A stretch of DNA of 64,000 bases, taken from the NCBI GenBank assembly GCA_949317995.1, contig OX439041.1, positions 48,221,269-48,285,268 on the forward strand, written 5' to 3'. Numbering within the stretch: position 1 is the first letter of the stretch; each line of letters begins with the position of its first letter. Source of the DNA: Acholoe squamosa. Its lineage: Eukaryota; Annelida; Polychaeta; Phyllodocida; Polynoidae. Position numbers and translations under genes: made by a program. The notes beneath the pieces were generated by a model. That model was not told where the DNA came from. It was given only the letters and a program-made list of their open reading frames with translations, and did no database searches. This document shows positions 36,907-50,460 of this stretch, piece after piece.

Positions 36907-39900
36907 CCTTCATTGAGGGTGGTTTTTCCTCGGCTGTGGCTTCTCTTGGATTGGCATCCTGTGAAATGACTTTCCACTAGGATTTCTCTATAAGTAGATA
37001 GGGAATAGGGACAGGGTCCTGCTCTGCTGTAATTGTGGCATGACTTAACGTTATAGCCTGTTCCCTTGATACCTTCTCCCTCTTTCCCTTTACTATTATA
37101 GTAAGTACTACTCTTGTGCACACATAGCACCCCTCTCTGACTGGGAGGCTTTTAAAGCCATTAAGTCAAAGCTGACTTAGTATTCCCCTGATAAATCTAG
37201 ACTCTCCCTGTCATAGTTAATTAATGCTCTAGTAAGGTGCCTAGCAAGGATTATGTGTTGGTTTAGGGAGAGGATTGTTAAAGCTCTTAGAATTAGTACT
37301 GCCATCAAATGGAATCGGTTAGGGGAACTGTTAGGGGATCAAGTTCTCCGCGTTTCAATTCATATTTCATATTACGCATATCTGGAGCACAAGCCAGAAT
37401 ATCACAGAGACTTGCAGTGTCATCACCTTTCCTCCCTCTTGTCACTTTAGATATTTCATTTGATACCTTTGTCGTTAACGCCAGTATCTTGTGACATGAA
37501 ACAGTGAGTTAGAGAAAATGACTTCCTAGGCAAGGAAGAGAGAGTATACAGTTAGTTTGGATAACATGACCCCCATGTGCCCTTCACCCAGCTATGTACA
37601 GGCGGCGTTAGGCTGTAGGTGATATCAGACGGCGGCTGGTGGCAGTATAGGACGGTAAGTCATCACCATCCATTAACACAGCCTGTCACTGCCGCTACAT
37701 GAGCCTCCAGACATCCTGCCTACCTCCTCCATGGTCATCTATCCTACTCTGGCAGCCACAGCCTCCACCACGCCCCGCTATCAACACTTGACCAATCAGC
37801 AATCGATTCCCCATTCTCCATAAACCAAAAGCTAGGAGGGCATGTGCGCATGTCTCAAGTACCGAGGTGGAAATTTGCCGGCATCAGGTCTTCCAGGCAG
37901 GGTTCTTACTGATCGCTGTGGTTTCCTACAGTTGTGAATACAAAAAAAAAAAATTTTGTTGGTTTTAAAATCTTTGTAATTGTTATTTTATTTTGTATTT
38001 TCTATCAGTGACTTTGTGCGCCGATACAGCTAAGTAATGCATTTCAGACATTCTACATAAGTATATAAATGCCCCATGTGTGTAAAATGGCAGGCTTGGG
38101 GGAATACTGTAGTCATCCCAGGTCTGGAAGATAGAGGGTTGAGGTTGTCCTCAGACATGATTAGCTCCCATGATCATTGGTTAATACAGGTACCGTTCAC
38201 CTCTAGACTAGCCATTCCCTATCGGTAGCACAACCTAATACAAGACCAATGGTTCATTGTTTAGCAGCCCCTCTGCTCTCTATACCACTGCACCAATTCA
38301 TTGTCAGCAGAAACTGGGACTGTTAGCAATTAGCCCCAGCCGAGTTTAAGAGTCTGAGCTACACAAATAGACCGGAAGGTACCATGGGGAATGAATAGCT
38401 TTGTACCCTGAGCAGCCCCGTCGACGCTAATAGGAGCAGGAACAATAAGTAGTAACTCGAGCTTAATTCTGGAGTCAATCATTGTTGAGCAGCTCCTGTG
38501 CACATAGGGCTTTAGCTATAGAAGCAGATCTGCATTCCCACCCTGCCCGTTCACACCATTAGCTGTTATGTCCCCCATAGCCACTGAGAACACGGTAGCC
38601 CCGAGCTGATCTAAATAAAGGAGCTGCTCCTCCGACCATTATGTATGTCAGGCTAAAAGGACTGTACCGTGTGACAATGGAGCTGTCATGGACAGTGTCG
38701 CCCCATTTATTATCTACGTCTTTCTGTCCAAACAAGGTGTGGCACCAGGGACGGTCTAATAATAAACCATAGCTGTTCACTGCAACAATAGACCATCCTC
38801 CTCATTACCTGATCATAGCAGGCCCCACGTAAGAATCTCAGTAACATTAAAGAAGGGCCCACAGAGCAGCTAAGGGTGTGCATACAAGGTAGTGAACAGC
38901 TCACAGGACCTCATTAACTGGTGAGACAGGGTATAATAGGCTGCAGAGAGAATAGTGTAGCCATGCACATAATGATGTCCACATAGGAGCAGCTCAGGTT
39001 ATACGTAAAGGACACACAGTGAGCCGCTCACAGGACCCTTCCTGGTGTGCAGCATCGTACCCCACAGCCAGGCGTCCCTGGGTGTCACCAGTAGTGAGTA
39101 GTATATGCACTTGTCGTCTTGGGGCAGGCACGGACAGTTTCGGAATGACAACAGTCTGTACATGCTATATATTCTGCACCTTAAAGGACATAGCTAACAG
39201 GGATCAGTTAGAATGACAGAGAAACAGTGGACATGTACATTTGCCCTACAGTGCTGGCATCCTGTATACCTCTTAACTGTCTCCCTCCACCTCCACTCTT
39301 CCTCCATTCCCTGTTCTACCGTGACTGTTATACCCCGTTCCGATTAGCTAGTCAACCCTCCGACCTCTATAAGCTAACCACGCAGTACCAGCCTCCAGGG
39401 TTGGCTGTCTGTACAGAGGCAGTCCCAAGCCTTGCCCGCTGCCCGTGATGCGGCTCCTCTTTTTACGTGCACAGCCCGCTGTGTGGGGACTGGTTGAGGA
39501 CCAGGGTTAGTGGTGCTGTGCGGCCGCACACAGCGAGCTGCGTCCGCATACAGCGAGCTGCGGCCGGCCCTGTTTTATATGTCCACTCTCATCACTTCCA
39601 GCACTCCACTGGCGCTGCTGTAAGTGCTGAAGGTGTTCTTACACATAAAGTGCTGAAAGTGACAATAGTATTGCATCTGCTGAGATTGCTCGGATGCTAT
39701 GCGTGATACTAGATGAATTACTACTGCCCTTACAATTGTTGGTGTAAGGGCACACTTCCACGATAAATGCTGCAACTGACAGTTCGGTCTGAACTGATGT
39801 CTGTATCTATTGCTGTATATAATATTAGATTTTGTATTACGGACGCTCTTGGTATGGCAGCTGTAATTGATGCAACTAGAATGAATGCCTCTATGTTATT

Positions 39901-40086
39901 CCTAATGCTCTCCCAGTTACTGTTAATTTTAGAGCGAGTGACTCCTTTCACAATATGGCTACACGTGTAGATGCCTTAGCCCCCCCCCCCCCCACAAAAA
40001 AAGTTTTGTTTACGGTCCTCCGACCGTGCTCAGCTCAAAGGGGCCGACCTCAGATTTTTTTTTCAAAATTTTCCAAATCTTTTTTA

Positions 40087-40190
40087 ACAGGGTTCCCACT
40101 GGTCAGTTAAAAGCCAGTTAAACCCATTTTTCTTTAAAGGTCAGTTAAGAAGATATTTTAGGGTAAAGTCAGTTAAAAATGGTATTTTGA
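40087..40190. repeat. Degenerate CAGTTAAAA repeats
   Basis: CAGTTAAAA and close variants (CAGTTAAAC, CAGTTAAGA) occur four times, at about 40112, 40123, 40142 and 40171, in GGTCAGTTAAAA-type contexts. This is probably a small internal repeat of a decayed element. Confidence 0.45.
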
Positions 40191-42522
40191 CTCTTTTAAG
40201 GGAGAGTGATTGTCAAGATTTCATGCGAATTCGAAGAATTCTTCAACGTCTGCTCTTCAGAGCTGATGATTTTTTTTCGTGAACCCCATGAATTATTCAA
40301 CATTTGGTGAGGTAAAAGCCAGGAAATCAACGTTTATAACAATCATCATTGAAAAAAATAGCAATATATGACTGTGAGACCTTGGATACAAAAAAAAAAA
40401 AAATCGACCTACCGACCTCAACTCTTTTAACCATGTTACCGGAAACACAGCTTCTCTTCTTTTTAGGCCTTTACACTTCGTTTTGTGGTTGGCCTACTAT
40501 TGATTCAGTTATCTACTGTCAGGTTCATCCTTACAATACTGCATCCTCTCATCCGCCTGCTTGTATTATTGCTGCTACTGTTGCCATGGCTACAGCAGAT
40601 ATGGGCACACTGTGCAGAATGGAGCACAAATGGACCAGAAACGCATTTCTAAGGAGTAGTGGCTGGTCACATGACTCGCTCACTACATGTAGTCACTGGT
40701 GGCCTGCAGGCAGTGTGTGCAGAGGGAAGACAACACGCACACCGCCTGTGTGCAACAGGCGGATGTGCACTGTGGGTGTGGCTGCCTGACATGTTTAATG
40801 ACTATCACTTATATATAGTGTGTTATTGTCTCATGATGAACCATCTCAGTAGAGGTATTTTACATGGTATTGTGAGGAGAGTTCTATGGGTGACAGACAA
40901 AGGGATGGGGGGAAACATTGCTGCAAGGGTAATTTACACTGATGGGCAAACTGAGGATGATGGAGTGGCTTCACGAAAAGGCAAATAAAGCTCTCCGTGC
41001 AGTGCACTCTCACCCTACACTTCCCTGCTATATTCCCACCCCACCTATGGTGCAACTACATGGTTTGGTGACACTCCACACCCTTGGAGACTGACCTTCT
41101 AGGCTCAGAGGATCGTGTCTAGAATGACCAGACACAGACAAAGGCTTATCTCAACATTAAGTCATCAGCTGTTCTTCGGTCAGCACCCTAGAGTGTGCGC
41201 TGTCCACCCTACCAACCCTTCTCTCTACACTAGTATTATACAGGCTAGACTGTTATTGCCTCGGGAAACCCAGTATATGGGTAATGCAACCATGTGATAA
41301 ATCTGCAGTATGTTGTGAGGCTATAGTATAAGCTGTACTACGATATAATGCTGCGAGTTACCCTGCGAGTAAAAGCAGTAATGTGAGCTGCACAGAGGGG
41401 GACACTGCTGCCGTGCCTTGATTTATGATGATGATATAGGGTACGTGGCACTGAGAGATGCGAGCTGGAGCAGGGCATAGGAGGCAGGGGTGTAGTCTAG
41501 GCTGAAATGAAATGGGAAAGATAGACTTTGATGAGATAGACAGGTAAGGGATATTATAGGTTTCAGGTGTTGCTCTATCTGCTGTATGATAGGATGGGAT
41601 AGATATCTCCTTCCGTAGCTCCTGTCCCATCCCCTTCATAGAGCATTCAAGCTCAGCACTTCCCTTCTAAACGACGCCCTGTCTCAGGACTCAGACAAAA
41701 GCATCTGCTCGTACAGGTACCATATTCAGGAACCATCCCCTGCAAAGCTGACAAATCTGATTTGGTCTGCAAATAGGCAAAGTCCCTAAATCTGTGGTGC
41801 AGGCAGTGAGATGAATATGGAGAATCTAATTAGGAGGTGCTGAATGTAGTGTGGGTGTAGGGGGCTTGGTGTCAGTTGTAGAAGACTGGGTGCGTGTGGA
41901 TAATACAGGCTCATTATGTGGGAATTATGATACAGCCAATATGCAGCCTATACCTCTGATACACGGCTTGTAAAGTGACACCACATGGAATAAGGTAATA
42001 TTACACATTGACGTCCTATCATATGAACAAGGTCAGGAAAGCTCCAGCTACACCGACACTAATACCAGTCCTCTAGATTGGCCTAATGATGATACATATA
42101 TATGCAGATATATCTGTGACATACGATCTGATATAATGCCCCTTAGCAATATTGGATTGTGTTCAGTGTTAATGATTCCGAGCTAACCGTGCCTTCCCAC
42201 TTGCAGCTATGTTTAGTTCTTCCCAATAGAATTCAATCACGGCTAGTACGAGTAGGAGAATTGATGATGTCATTACTGAGCGTGGTGTCGTATAGTGAGC
42301 AATAGCGGAGGTGAATACAAATTGACTTGCCAATAGCACCTCTACCTGACCTGAACACTAGTGGTGTGCTCCCTAGATTAAGTCTCATCGAGACTGATTG
42401 GCAAATGTATATTACATTTATGTGAGCGCATAGAGAGGACAAGTTCAGTTTGAATGCAGTTGTTGGAATCAGCATTATAGATCTGATAGAGCTCCTGCTG
42501 ATGGTATTGCTAATGGTGCTGC

Positions 42523-42671
42523 TGTTAGCTCCAATACTGCTGCTGTTAGCTCCAATACTGCTGCTGTTAGCTCCAATACTGCTGCTGTTAGCTCCAATAC
42601 TGCTGCTGTTAGCTCCAATACTGCTGCTGTTAGCTCCAATACTGCTGCTGTTAGCTCCAATACTGCTGCTG
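42523..42671. repeat. 21-bp minisatellite, 7 copies
   Basis: The unit GTTAGCTCCAATACTGCTGC plus T is repeated seven times almost perfectly. Because 21 is a multiple of three, all frames stay open: the - strand reads SSSIGAN repeats within an open frame spanning 42233-42679, and the + strand reads LLLAPIL repeats. This explains the frames without invoking a gene. Confidence 0.92.
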
Positions 42672-45435
42672 CTACTCATCCTACTGCAGGTTCCCGTTCT
42701 GTAGGTAGCGTTAGTGGAGAGGGTTGTGGAATGCTGGCAAACATCTGTCGGTTCTTAGCTCACCCACTGGTCTGGTCTAGGATTAAACATGACAGTTAAA
42801 GCAGCAAACAGGGGCAGAGCATTCCACCCACCTCTGCCACTCACCCACCTCACCACCATCACTGCCACCACAGGCACTGCTCTACCAGTGTCCTACTCTA
42901 CTTCTCAAACTGATGGAGCAATCGTCTTTAGTGGTACAAGGCTTTGATACTCAGAAAGTTATTGATCACATACTTGAAAAGTATTCTCCTTTAAATATGA
43001 ATGTATTTAGATGCACACAAATGTTCAGAGTAGCCTAGGATTATGTACACATTCACTCCGAGCCACCACAAACAAAGTATTGTGTTAGGTGTTGTAGTAA
43101 AAGTACTAATAAGAAATCCCAGCATTAACAAGTTTCTTCTCACTTGGCAGAATCTTGAGCCTCCAGGAATAGATGTGGGGCCTCACAAATCTTGTAAGTA
43201 GCAATGAAATGGAGGTGGCTGCTGTGAAATATGTCCAGCGCCTTGTTTATGCATGATTGCTCGCAATAACAAATGGCCATCATAGTCTTCTATCAATTTT
43301 GCTGAGTCTGCAGTGGGTGAGGTTTGATAAATACTACTTCTTATGGCTTTTTGCAAAAGTACCAAATGTCAAGAGATTTTCTGGGAGCGATAATGAAAGT
43401 TGAACAGCCAGCTTTCAGCTATTGATGTGCCGAGTAGAATAAATGGATTACGTTGGTGTTATCCTATTTCATGTGCACCCCAAGCTACCATCTAATATCT
43501 GCATCTTCAATACAGAGGGATAGGTTTTACTCTTGTTTATTGATGTGCTCCCATCGTCGTGCTTTGTAGAAGTCTAGTGGGTAGCCTTTCCGCTTGAAAT
43601 CATATCATATTAAAAACTGATCAGATCTAGTGGAATTCCTCTAGATCGGAAGTTCCTTTGATTAAACGAGAACTTATTCCGGATGCACAATTTACAGTTT
43701 TTCAACTTGTCAATGCTAAAATCCAGTGGCCCATAAGAGAACCTTAGGTTTCCTCATTAGGATCGTAACCGAGATTTGATCAACATGATTTAATTTAAGG
43801 CCAGGCCTGTCTGTGAGATAGAGGTGCCCAAAATGGATGAAAGTGCATTCGGAGGGGACGATGGAAGGATTTAGCTTTAGGTTGCAAGTCATTCAGAACT
43901 TAATCATAGTTCCTTGGTTAGATCTATCTCATTGAATCTAATGTTTTATGGACCTCCATGGATACTGGTTGAGCCTGCCGTTGCTTAACAGGAAAGTCTT
44001 AGCACAAAATTTGGATCTGACCAAAATTCTTGATAGATGAGACCATAATGGTTCACATTAATTGGCTCAGGGACCCCCTTGAGTTTATACCGCCGGGTAG
44101 GTGGTAGCAGTTTCAACAAGTCAGGCATCCAATTGTGACTTTCATTCAAAATTTCCAAATAATTAAAAAAAACAAAAAACACATGCAGATGGATGAACAA
44201 GATGGTATTGTGTCCTGACACAAAATAATGGAAAAAAAAGATAAAGCAAAAGCGCCATTATACCTGTTGTAAAAAGAAGAATGTTTCCAGGTGCAATTCT
44301 TCTCCAATCCAGTCCTCCATAGGCTTAGGTCTGGACTTGACTTTTTTCTCTATATTACTATATGGTCGTGGGAGAGTTGGGGCCAGCTTGCAGCCAGAGC
44401 GTCTAAATATGAGACGCTGGTTCCTCCACTACACACCAGGTGGCGCCACCCTGAGCCTTGTGTGTGGCACTGCACATCGCCCAATTTTTTGCATTGTCGG
44501 CTGGTTCCCCAAGGAACAGGTCATGATCTTGTCAGGATAGGGCGCCACCAGCAGCACCTCAACACATTGCCACCACCCTCTTAGAGAGTGCCAGCCTTCT
44601 TTGATGCCAGTGGATCTGATTGGTGGCCGAGTGACGGACTCCCTTAAGGGGCTGCTGATAAGGGGGGGGGGGTGTCTGGAGGGGGAGGTATCGGGAGTAT
44701 TGTGGGGATGTATGAGAGCAGGAAAGGACGGATAGACACCATCATGGCCTGTGGGCAGTCGTACACTACTGTAACGCTTATCTACTACTCAGGGAATGAG
44801 TTGCTCGATAAGGGTGGGATCAGACGCAGGTGTTGAGTAGGTCGCCTTTGGACCACCCACTCTCCACCCTCTCCACATCTGTTGTGGATATCATAAATGT
44901 ATACACACACTGGCCTGTCTTCTAACGCAGTATGTGTTGCCATCGTTTCAGACCAGGCTGTGGACAGTTGGGAATTTCCTTCGTTTTATTTTTTTGCACT
45001 ACTTATCCAAAACGGCTAACCCGGAAGTCGTCGGCTTTGACCTTGGATGTTCCCGTAGTTGGCAACTCACACTCTATCTGTAGTGCAACCAGCGAAAGTG
45101 ACCCAGTGAATTAGAAAAAAGTAGAAGTTGTGTGAAAGCACAGAGTTACAACAGTAGAAGTTGCAATGCTTTTGGCACGTGGTGGCGCCACTTCTTTTCT
45201 TGCCACTTTCGTATCTCTACTCTACTCCCGTTCCCCTCCCGTAGGCCCACCCGTGACACAGACGAAACTCAGTCAACTTCTTTTCGTGCGAGCAGCGCCG
45301 CAGGCGCTGGTATCACTAATAAACAAATGGAAATTGGAGCTGATTACAAAATCTCCCACAAAGCACATTCCCAAACCCCTCTGGTCACTTTTGTCTGTTA
45401 TGTGATGTCTTTCCCCTGAGGGACCTGGATTCGCA

Positions 45436-45517
45436 TTGGTTTGGAGTTTCTTTTTTTTTTTTACAATTCATAGCAAGGTAGTGCTGAGGTGTGGAAGTTC
45501 AACATTTGTCCTCCAGA

Positions 45518-45548
<31 letters not shown>

Positions 45549-45563
45549 GGTTTGGAGTTTCGC
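45436..45563 (-). mobile_element. Small retroposed insertion flanked by a 13-15-bp duplication
   Basis: GGTTTGGAGTTTC occurs at 45438-45450 and again at 45549-45561; with adjoining Ts the match reaches 15 bp. Between the copies lies about 98 bp with T13 at its left end, a unique 60-bp middle, and about 30 Ts at its right end. Read on the - strand it begins with a long A-run and ends in A13 before the duplication. A target-site duplication with poly-A is the hallmark of LINE-type target-primed insertion. The unique part is not recognised. Confidence 0.6.
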
Positions 45564-48500
45564 ATCCAATTGAGTCAGTATTGATTATTTTTTTTCCCAG
45601 GCCTTTTCGCTAACGCCCCTTGCCCAATGTGAGCCCAAAGGTACTGCTTCAAACCCTGGTGTTGAGCAGCGAGATGGTTCAGGTACTAATTGTATTACAA
45701 CCCAGACATTGGCACTGCACTCAAATATTGACGTTGGTTGCCACCAGAAGGCTGTGATCTGGGTGCAGCTCCATGTGTGGGCTGGCAGCAGGGGTGCAGC
45801 TTCTAGCAGCACTGAAATGTGGGGTCACAAGTGCCACACTCATTATCCCCACTTGAAATCGGGGACAGAAACAGATTTTTAACACTGAAAAGTCCATAGC
45901 CACTTCTGGCTATAGGAAGATATTGTTATAGGATTGCAAGCTTCGATTCAGTAGATTGTCAGTGTAATTTTGAACTGATGCTTCCTTAGCTATGTGGCAA
46001 TCATATTCAATGGCTTCATGCAAGAATTAAATTCCATATAGGGAAGTGTAGTTTGTGGACGGTGATACTTACAGGGAGGCGCGATGGACGGTTAATCAGC
46101 TCAGACCTACAATTGATCCCCTCACGTCAGGGGCCTGTCTTCCCACACCATCCACCAGTTTGAACACTCAGTATCATTAATTCACAAAGACTTCCTCTCT
46201 CCATTAACGTCTTCCCTGAGCAGTCTGTGTTGGCCTCCAGTCGTGGATCTGGTCTGGAGGACCACATTCATGTGCCTGGAGGGCTTCTTCAAAGCGTGAT
46301 CATATTTTTGCTCAAGACATTCCCTTTTTACAATGAGAATCTCTCTTTGCGTGTCAAAGAAAATTGGCAAATTGGACTATTGAAATAAATACTTCTGGAA
46401 TTCACTGAAATGGACCACTGATTTAAGGTTAATGGACCACCAAAATGCCTTGTTTTGGTTGTAAGTAGTCTCTTCATAGTTGTATGGAAGAAAAAAGTTT
46501 ACACTTGGATCTGCCTTTGAATAGAGCTTCTCAGATAGTCCCGTTGTAAATGATTGCACAGGCATTAGAGGGAGTTTTAAATGTGTGTTAATACCGTATG
46601 CCCCGCACCGATGAATCTACATTAACGTTCAGAAAACTCCACAGTAAAAGTTCTGACTTAAAACAATAGGTACTGAGCTAAATGGATGTAGTGTGGCATC
46701 TGCATACATGTCCTTAGCTTTTACCCGGATATTACCCCATGGAAGCCTCCACAGTTCACTCTGTGCCGTCAGACTTCATGCAGACTCGAAGTAACAAGGC
46801 ATTCTTTCACAGAAGGTCTGTAGCTGGAACTGCAATCTCAGCACTTTTCGCCTGGCCATTATAGACTCCACAGAGCCACGGCAATATAATGCCAGCCATT
46901 CTAAGGTGTTATCAAGCCTTAACCTAGGATAGTGTCCTGAGTTATGACAGGCCATAGCAAGTGATATTAGCTTAATGTTATAGCACTGTGCAAACTAGTC
47001 AGAATCTGCAGTCTATAGCACTGCATCAGGCTATTCCGTGGTAATCGCCAACCTGGCCCTCTAGGGTTAGATTACACTAACATCTACAATGAGAAGAAGA
47101 AAAAAGAAATCAGCTGAACTGTTGCCTGCATTTCCGAATCTGCCATAGTACACGATCGGTTCTGTAGTCGACTTATGTTCTCCTTATATATAGGGCGCCA
47201 GTGTTGCAGTTAGTGTAGTAACGCGCACGTAATGGACACGTCTTGGTGTCACTGGAAGAGTTTCCTCAAACGCTTTCACAGACAAATACACATAGGAGAG
47301 ATTAAGGAGCAAGAAAAAGACCCCTGGTATTTTGTAGAACAATTACTGATTCACGAACAGGTATTTTCTCAACAGCCGGTCATTCCAAAAAATCCAATAT
47401 GGAAAGACCTCTCCTTACATCAATGTCCCAAATAGCTGCCTCTGAGGTTCGGCCCACTCCTCCCATAACCTCAGTGGTTGTGTATGAAATGTCTTCAGAC
47501 AGTTGAGGATTGAGTGATTGTTAAAGGTCACAGTAGGGCCCTGGGTGATGTGGATAGCTTACCTGTCATGTTGGGGGTAAATAAAACACCAATGTGAGAC
47601 CCACCGGTGTGCCACCTGACCTTGGCATTTGTATTAAGGTGTAATGGATGGTAAACACATGGTAAAAGTGGTAGGTATCTTTAATAGCTGCCTACCCCAC
47701 ACCTGAATCACAGTCTATATCATTATAAACTATCCTACTTATAGGCCTTCATGTTCAGCCTCATGGTTAGAGTTCTCTTATTGCGAAGCCCCGTGAAACA
47801 TATATCACAGTGTTATGTGTAGGTTTACAACAATTGGATCAACATACCACACTGTTTGCATTTATTTGCCATTAAGAATAGTTATGGTGGGGTTAACAGC
47901 TTTGACTAATGTAATCTCACAAAGCCTGGTTAACTACCCGCTCACATCCTCTTGGTGTAAATTCCAACTAGACCAAGACCTTGAACCACTGTCTGTAGGC
48001 TGCCAGCATTACTGACCTTCACACGCTGACCTGTGTCAGCACCAGTCCCCCTGACCTTTGTGTAATACACACAGGGAGCGCTGTTAGGATTTACCAAAGG
48101 GACACCGCCGACATTCAGCCTGGGGTGTTTGCTAAATGTTTCACCAACCACATGTAGGACTTGAGGATATTACATTGCTGTATTGATGGTACTCTGCTGT
48201 AGTATCATGTCACAGAGTGAGTGTTTTAGTTGAACTCGAGGTCCCAACATCGCACCAGGCCCAACAAATGCCAGATTTCGAATTTACCAATACATGTATC
48301 ACCCCTGGGCCAACCCTGCTGTAGAAAGAATGTAGTATACGGATCGAGGTACTGTATTGAAATGTTCTCTCTCCTTTTGACAGTTCAAACCCGTTTTGAC
48401 CCCATTAGCTGACATGATTTTAGGAAAGAAAAAAAAAAGAGAAATAAGTGAGGCATTGAGTGGTTAGTGTGAACATTGCCTGCAGGGCTACATGTTGAGC

Positions 48501-50428
48501 CTTTGCCCTGGCATCAATCAGTCTGGGACTAGCTTGATTAGTATTGTAACATGGCTGGATGATCCCCCACCATCCGGATCAAAGAGGAGGGATCAGCAGA
48601 TGAGTCGTGGCAGATCGCAGTAGCTGCACGCCATGGCTGCACACAGATCCATATCAGCGAACAAGGCCTGACAGCTAGTATTTACCAATACCACTCTCAT
48701 TACTTTATTTCATGGATGTGTTTACAGGTTTGATCTAAGCCCTGTCTAAAAACCTAGATACCCCGCTGGAGTGGGGCGCTGACTCTTATTACCTTTCTTC
48801 CATTATCAGATTATGGGACTGAAAACGTGTGGTCAATCAGAGGATTTCAGTCATAGCATTTTTACGCCAGCCGCCAACAAAATAAAAGTTCAGATACACA
48901 TCAAGTTCAGATGTTTTACCGTGCTGCTTCTTAGTAAAGACTTGGGACTTCAGCCACAGGCCCGGACTCCCAACCCCCTTGAATGGACATAAAGGACTCC
49001 CGACAGGACATCTTTATAAGGTTGCCTAATTAAGGGGTGCACTAATGAAGCAAACATCCCAGTCTACTTCTTGTACCAGAGTGAAGATGCTGCCTCCCTC
49101 TTGTGGTATATGAATGTACTACTTATTACCATAGCAACAACAAGAAGGCAATCAACCCAGCTTTTCAAACAACACCCCTGGCAGCCCTGGACCCCATCCC
49201 TTAAACCCTACATCACATGCACACATATACATACAAACAGTACCAGTCTCCTATCTTAGAGGAGGAAAGACCCCCCTGTACTGATGGCGCCACGTGGTGG
49301 CCAGGGTAGTCATTAGGGAGGCCTGCCAGGTGCGATTACCCGAATCTCACTTTGGTTTGCTATACCCTTGTGGGAGGTATATTTCGGTAGCTAGACCCAA
49401 GACCTTGAGTGGAGAGGTAGTTTATGCCAGCGGGTAGTGACTTGTGCCCCTTCAACCACCCTCCTCCTCCTCCTCCTCCTCCTTCTGCTCTCTCCCTCTC
49501 CCCCTCTCCTGCTCTCTCACCTTCAACTCTAGAGGCGACCTTGACTCCAGCCAGCTGATGACGTCAAGAACCCCATTTGCCACCCACCCAGGGGGTAAGA
49601 GCCAAGTAGAGGTACTGAGGTTCTAGAATACATATAGAAACTGTATTAATCTCACATGTCTAGCCAAGATACAGTTCTATATCATCTACTACATGGGTTA
49701 TCAGTAAAAAGGTGGAAGTTTTCAGTTATGGACCTTTTTAGAGTCTAATATTCAATGTGATACTATAGGAATCCTATCAGAGCTGAGCTTATATTGATCA
49801 GATTTGAAATGCAAAGCTTTAGCTTCTTGTCCATTGTATCCTTAGTTCTTGGCAAATTTTTGGGGGCCCGGACATACTCCAGCCCCACCTCCTTTATATT
49901 TGGGGGTGCCCCCCCCCCTTTTTTTTTTTCCCTACGTCCCTGATGGGCACGGGGAATGAGTCGCTGATCTCCTTTCGGTCTCCGTACTTCTTGACCTTCG
50001 CTGTACTGCCAACAACACAGGAAATCTGTACTCACAGACCCTTACCACTCAGTCTGCTAACCAGGAGGGAAATGCCCCACGTCAGAGAATTCTAACGCCT
50101 GACAAGTTTAGAAGTAAACACGTGAGGTCAATACAAGATTGTATAATTTAGGTGACTTGGTTTATAGGCAATATACTTGTCTATGTGACGTCACATTTAG
50201 TCTATGTATTGAGGTAAGGACGAGGAGTTTGCACATGCTGTAGTAAAAGATGTCGGCTATCAGTCGTCTGCTACCGAACATCATATTTTGTAATATTGTG
50301 TCAATGCACGAGGCTAAAATAGGATAACTTCTACAGCACAATCTCCAATCACAGTCAATTCTACTGCCCCTTTATGATGCCATATTGAGCACAGATATAC
50401 GTGTTCTGTATCTATTCGCTACTGACAC

Positions 50429-50460
50429 ATCTTATCTAATCCAGGGACGTTAGATAAGAT
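50429..50460. other. Hairpin with inverted GATA-type sites
   Basis: ATCTTATCTAA, a 10-base spacer, then TTAGATAAGAT: perfect 11-bp arms. Each arm carries AGATAAG, a consensus GATA-factor site, so the pair forms an inverted double site. A regulatory role is inferred only. Confidence 0.5.

Noticed and set aside
40349-40789. 146-residue open frame
   Set aside because: Composition is irregular, it begins in a homopolymer-rich repeat, and no domain is recognisable.
41511-41530. GAAATGGGAAAG as a possible EMGK of SERCA exon 5
   Set aside because: The preceding codons do not encode the conserved ALKEYEP block and the following ones do not continue the family sequence.
42233-42679. 148-residue Ser-rich open frame with SSSIGAN repeats on the - strand
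   Set aside because: It is produced by a 21-bp minisatellite that keeps every frame open; outside the repeat there is no protein-like character.
47232-47435. 67-residue open frame rich in charged and aromatic residues
   Set aside because: Looked gene-like in composition, but no domain, splice signal or repeat of the frame supports it.
47760-47800. CAGCCTCATGGTTAGAGTTCT as a third SINE or tRNA head
   Set aside because: It has an A-box look but no B-box at a suitable distance.
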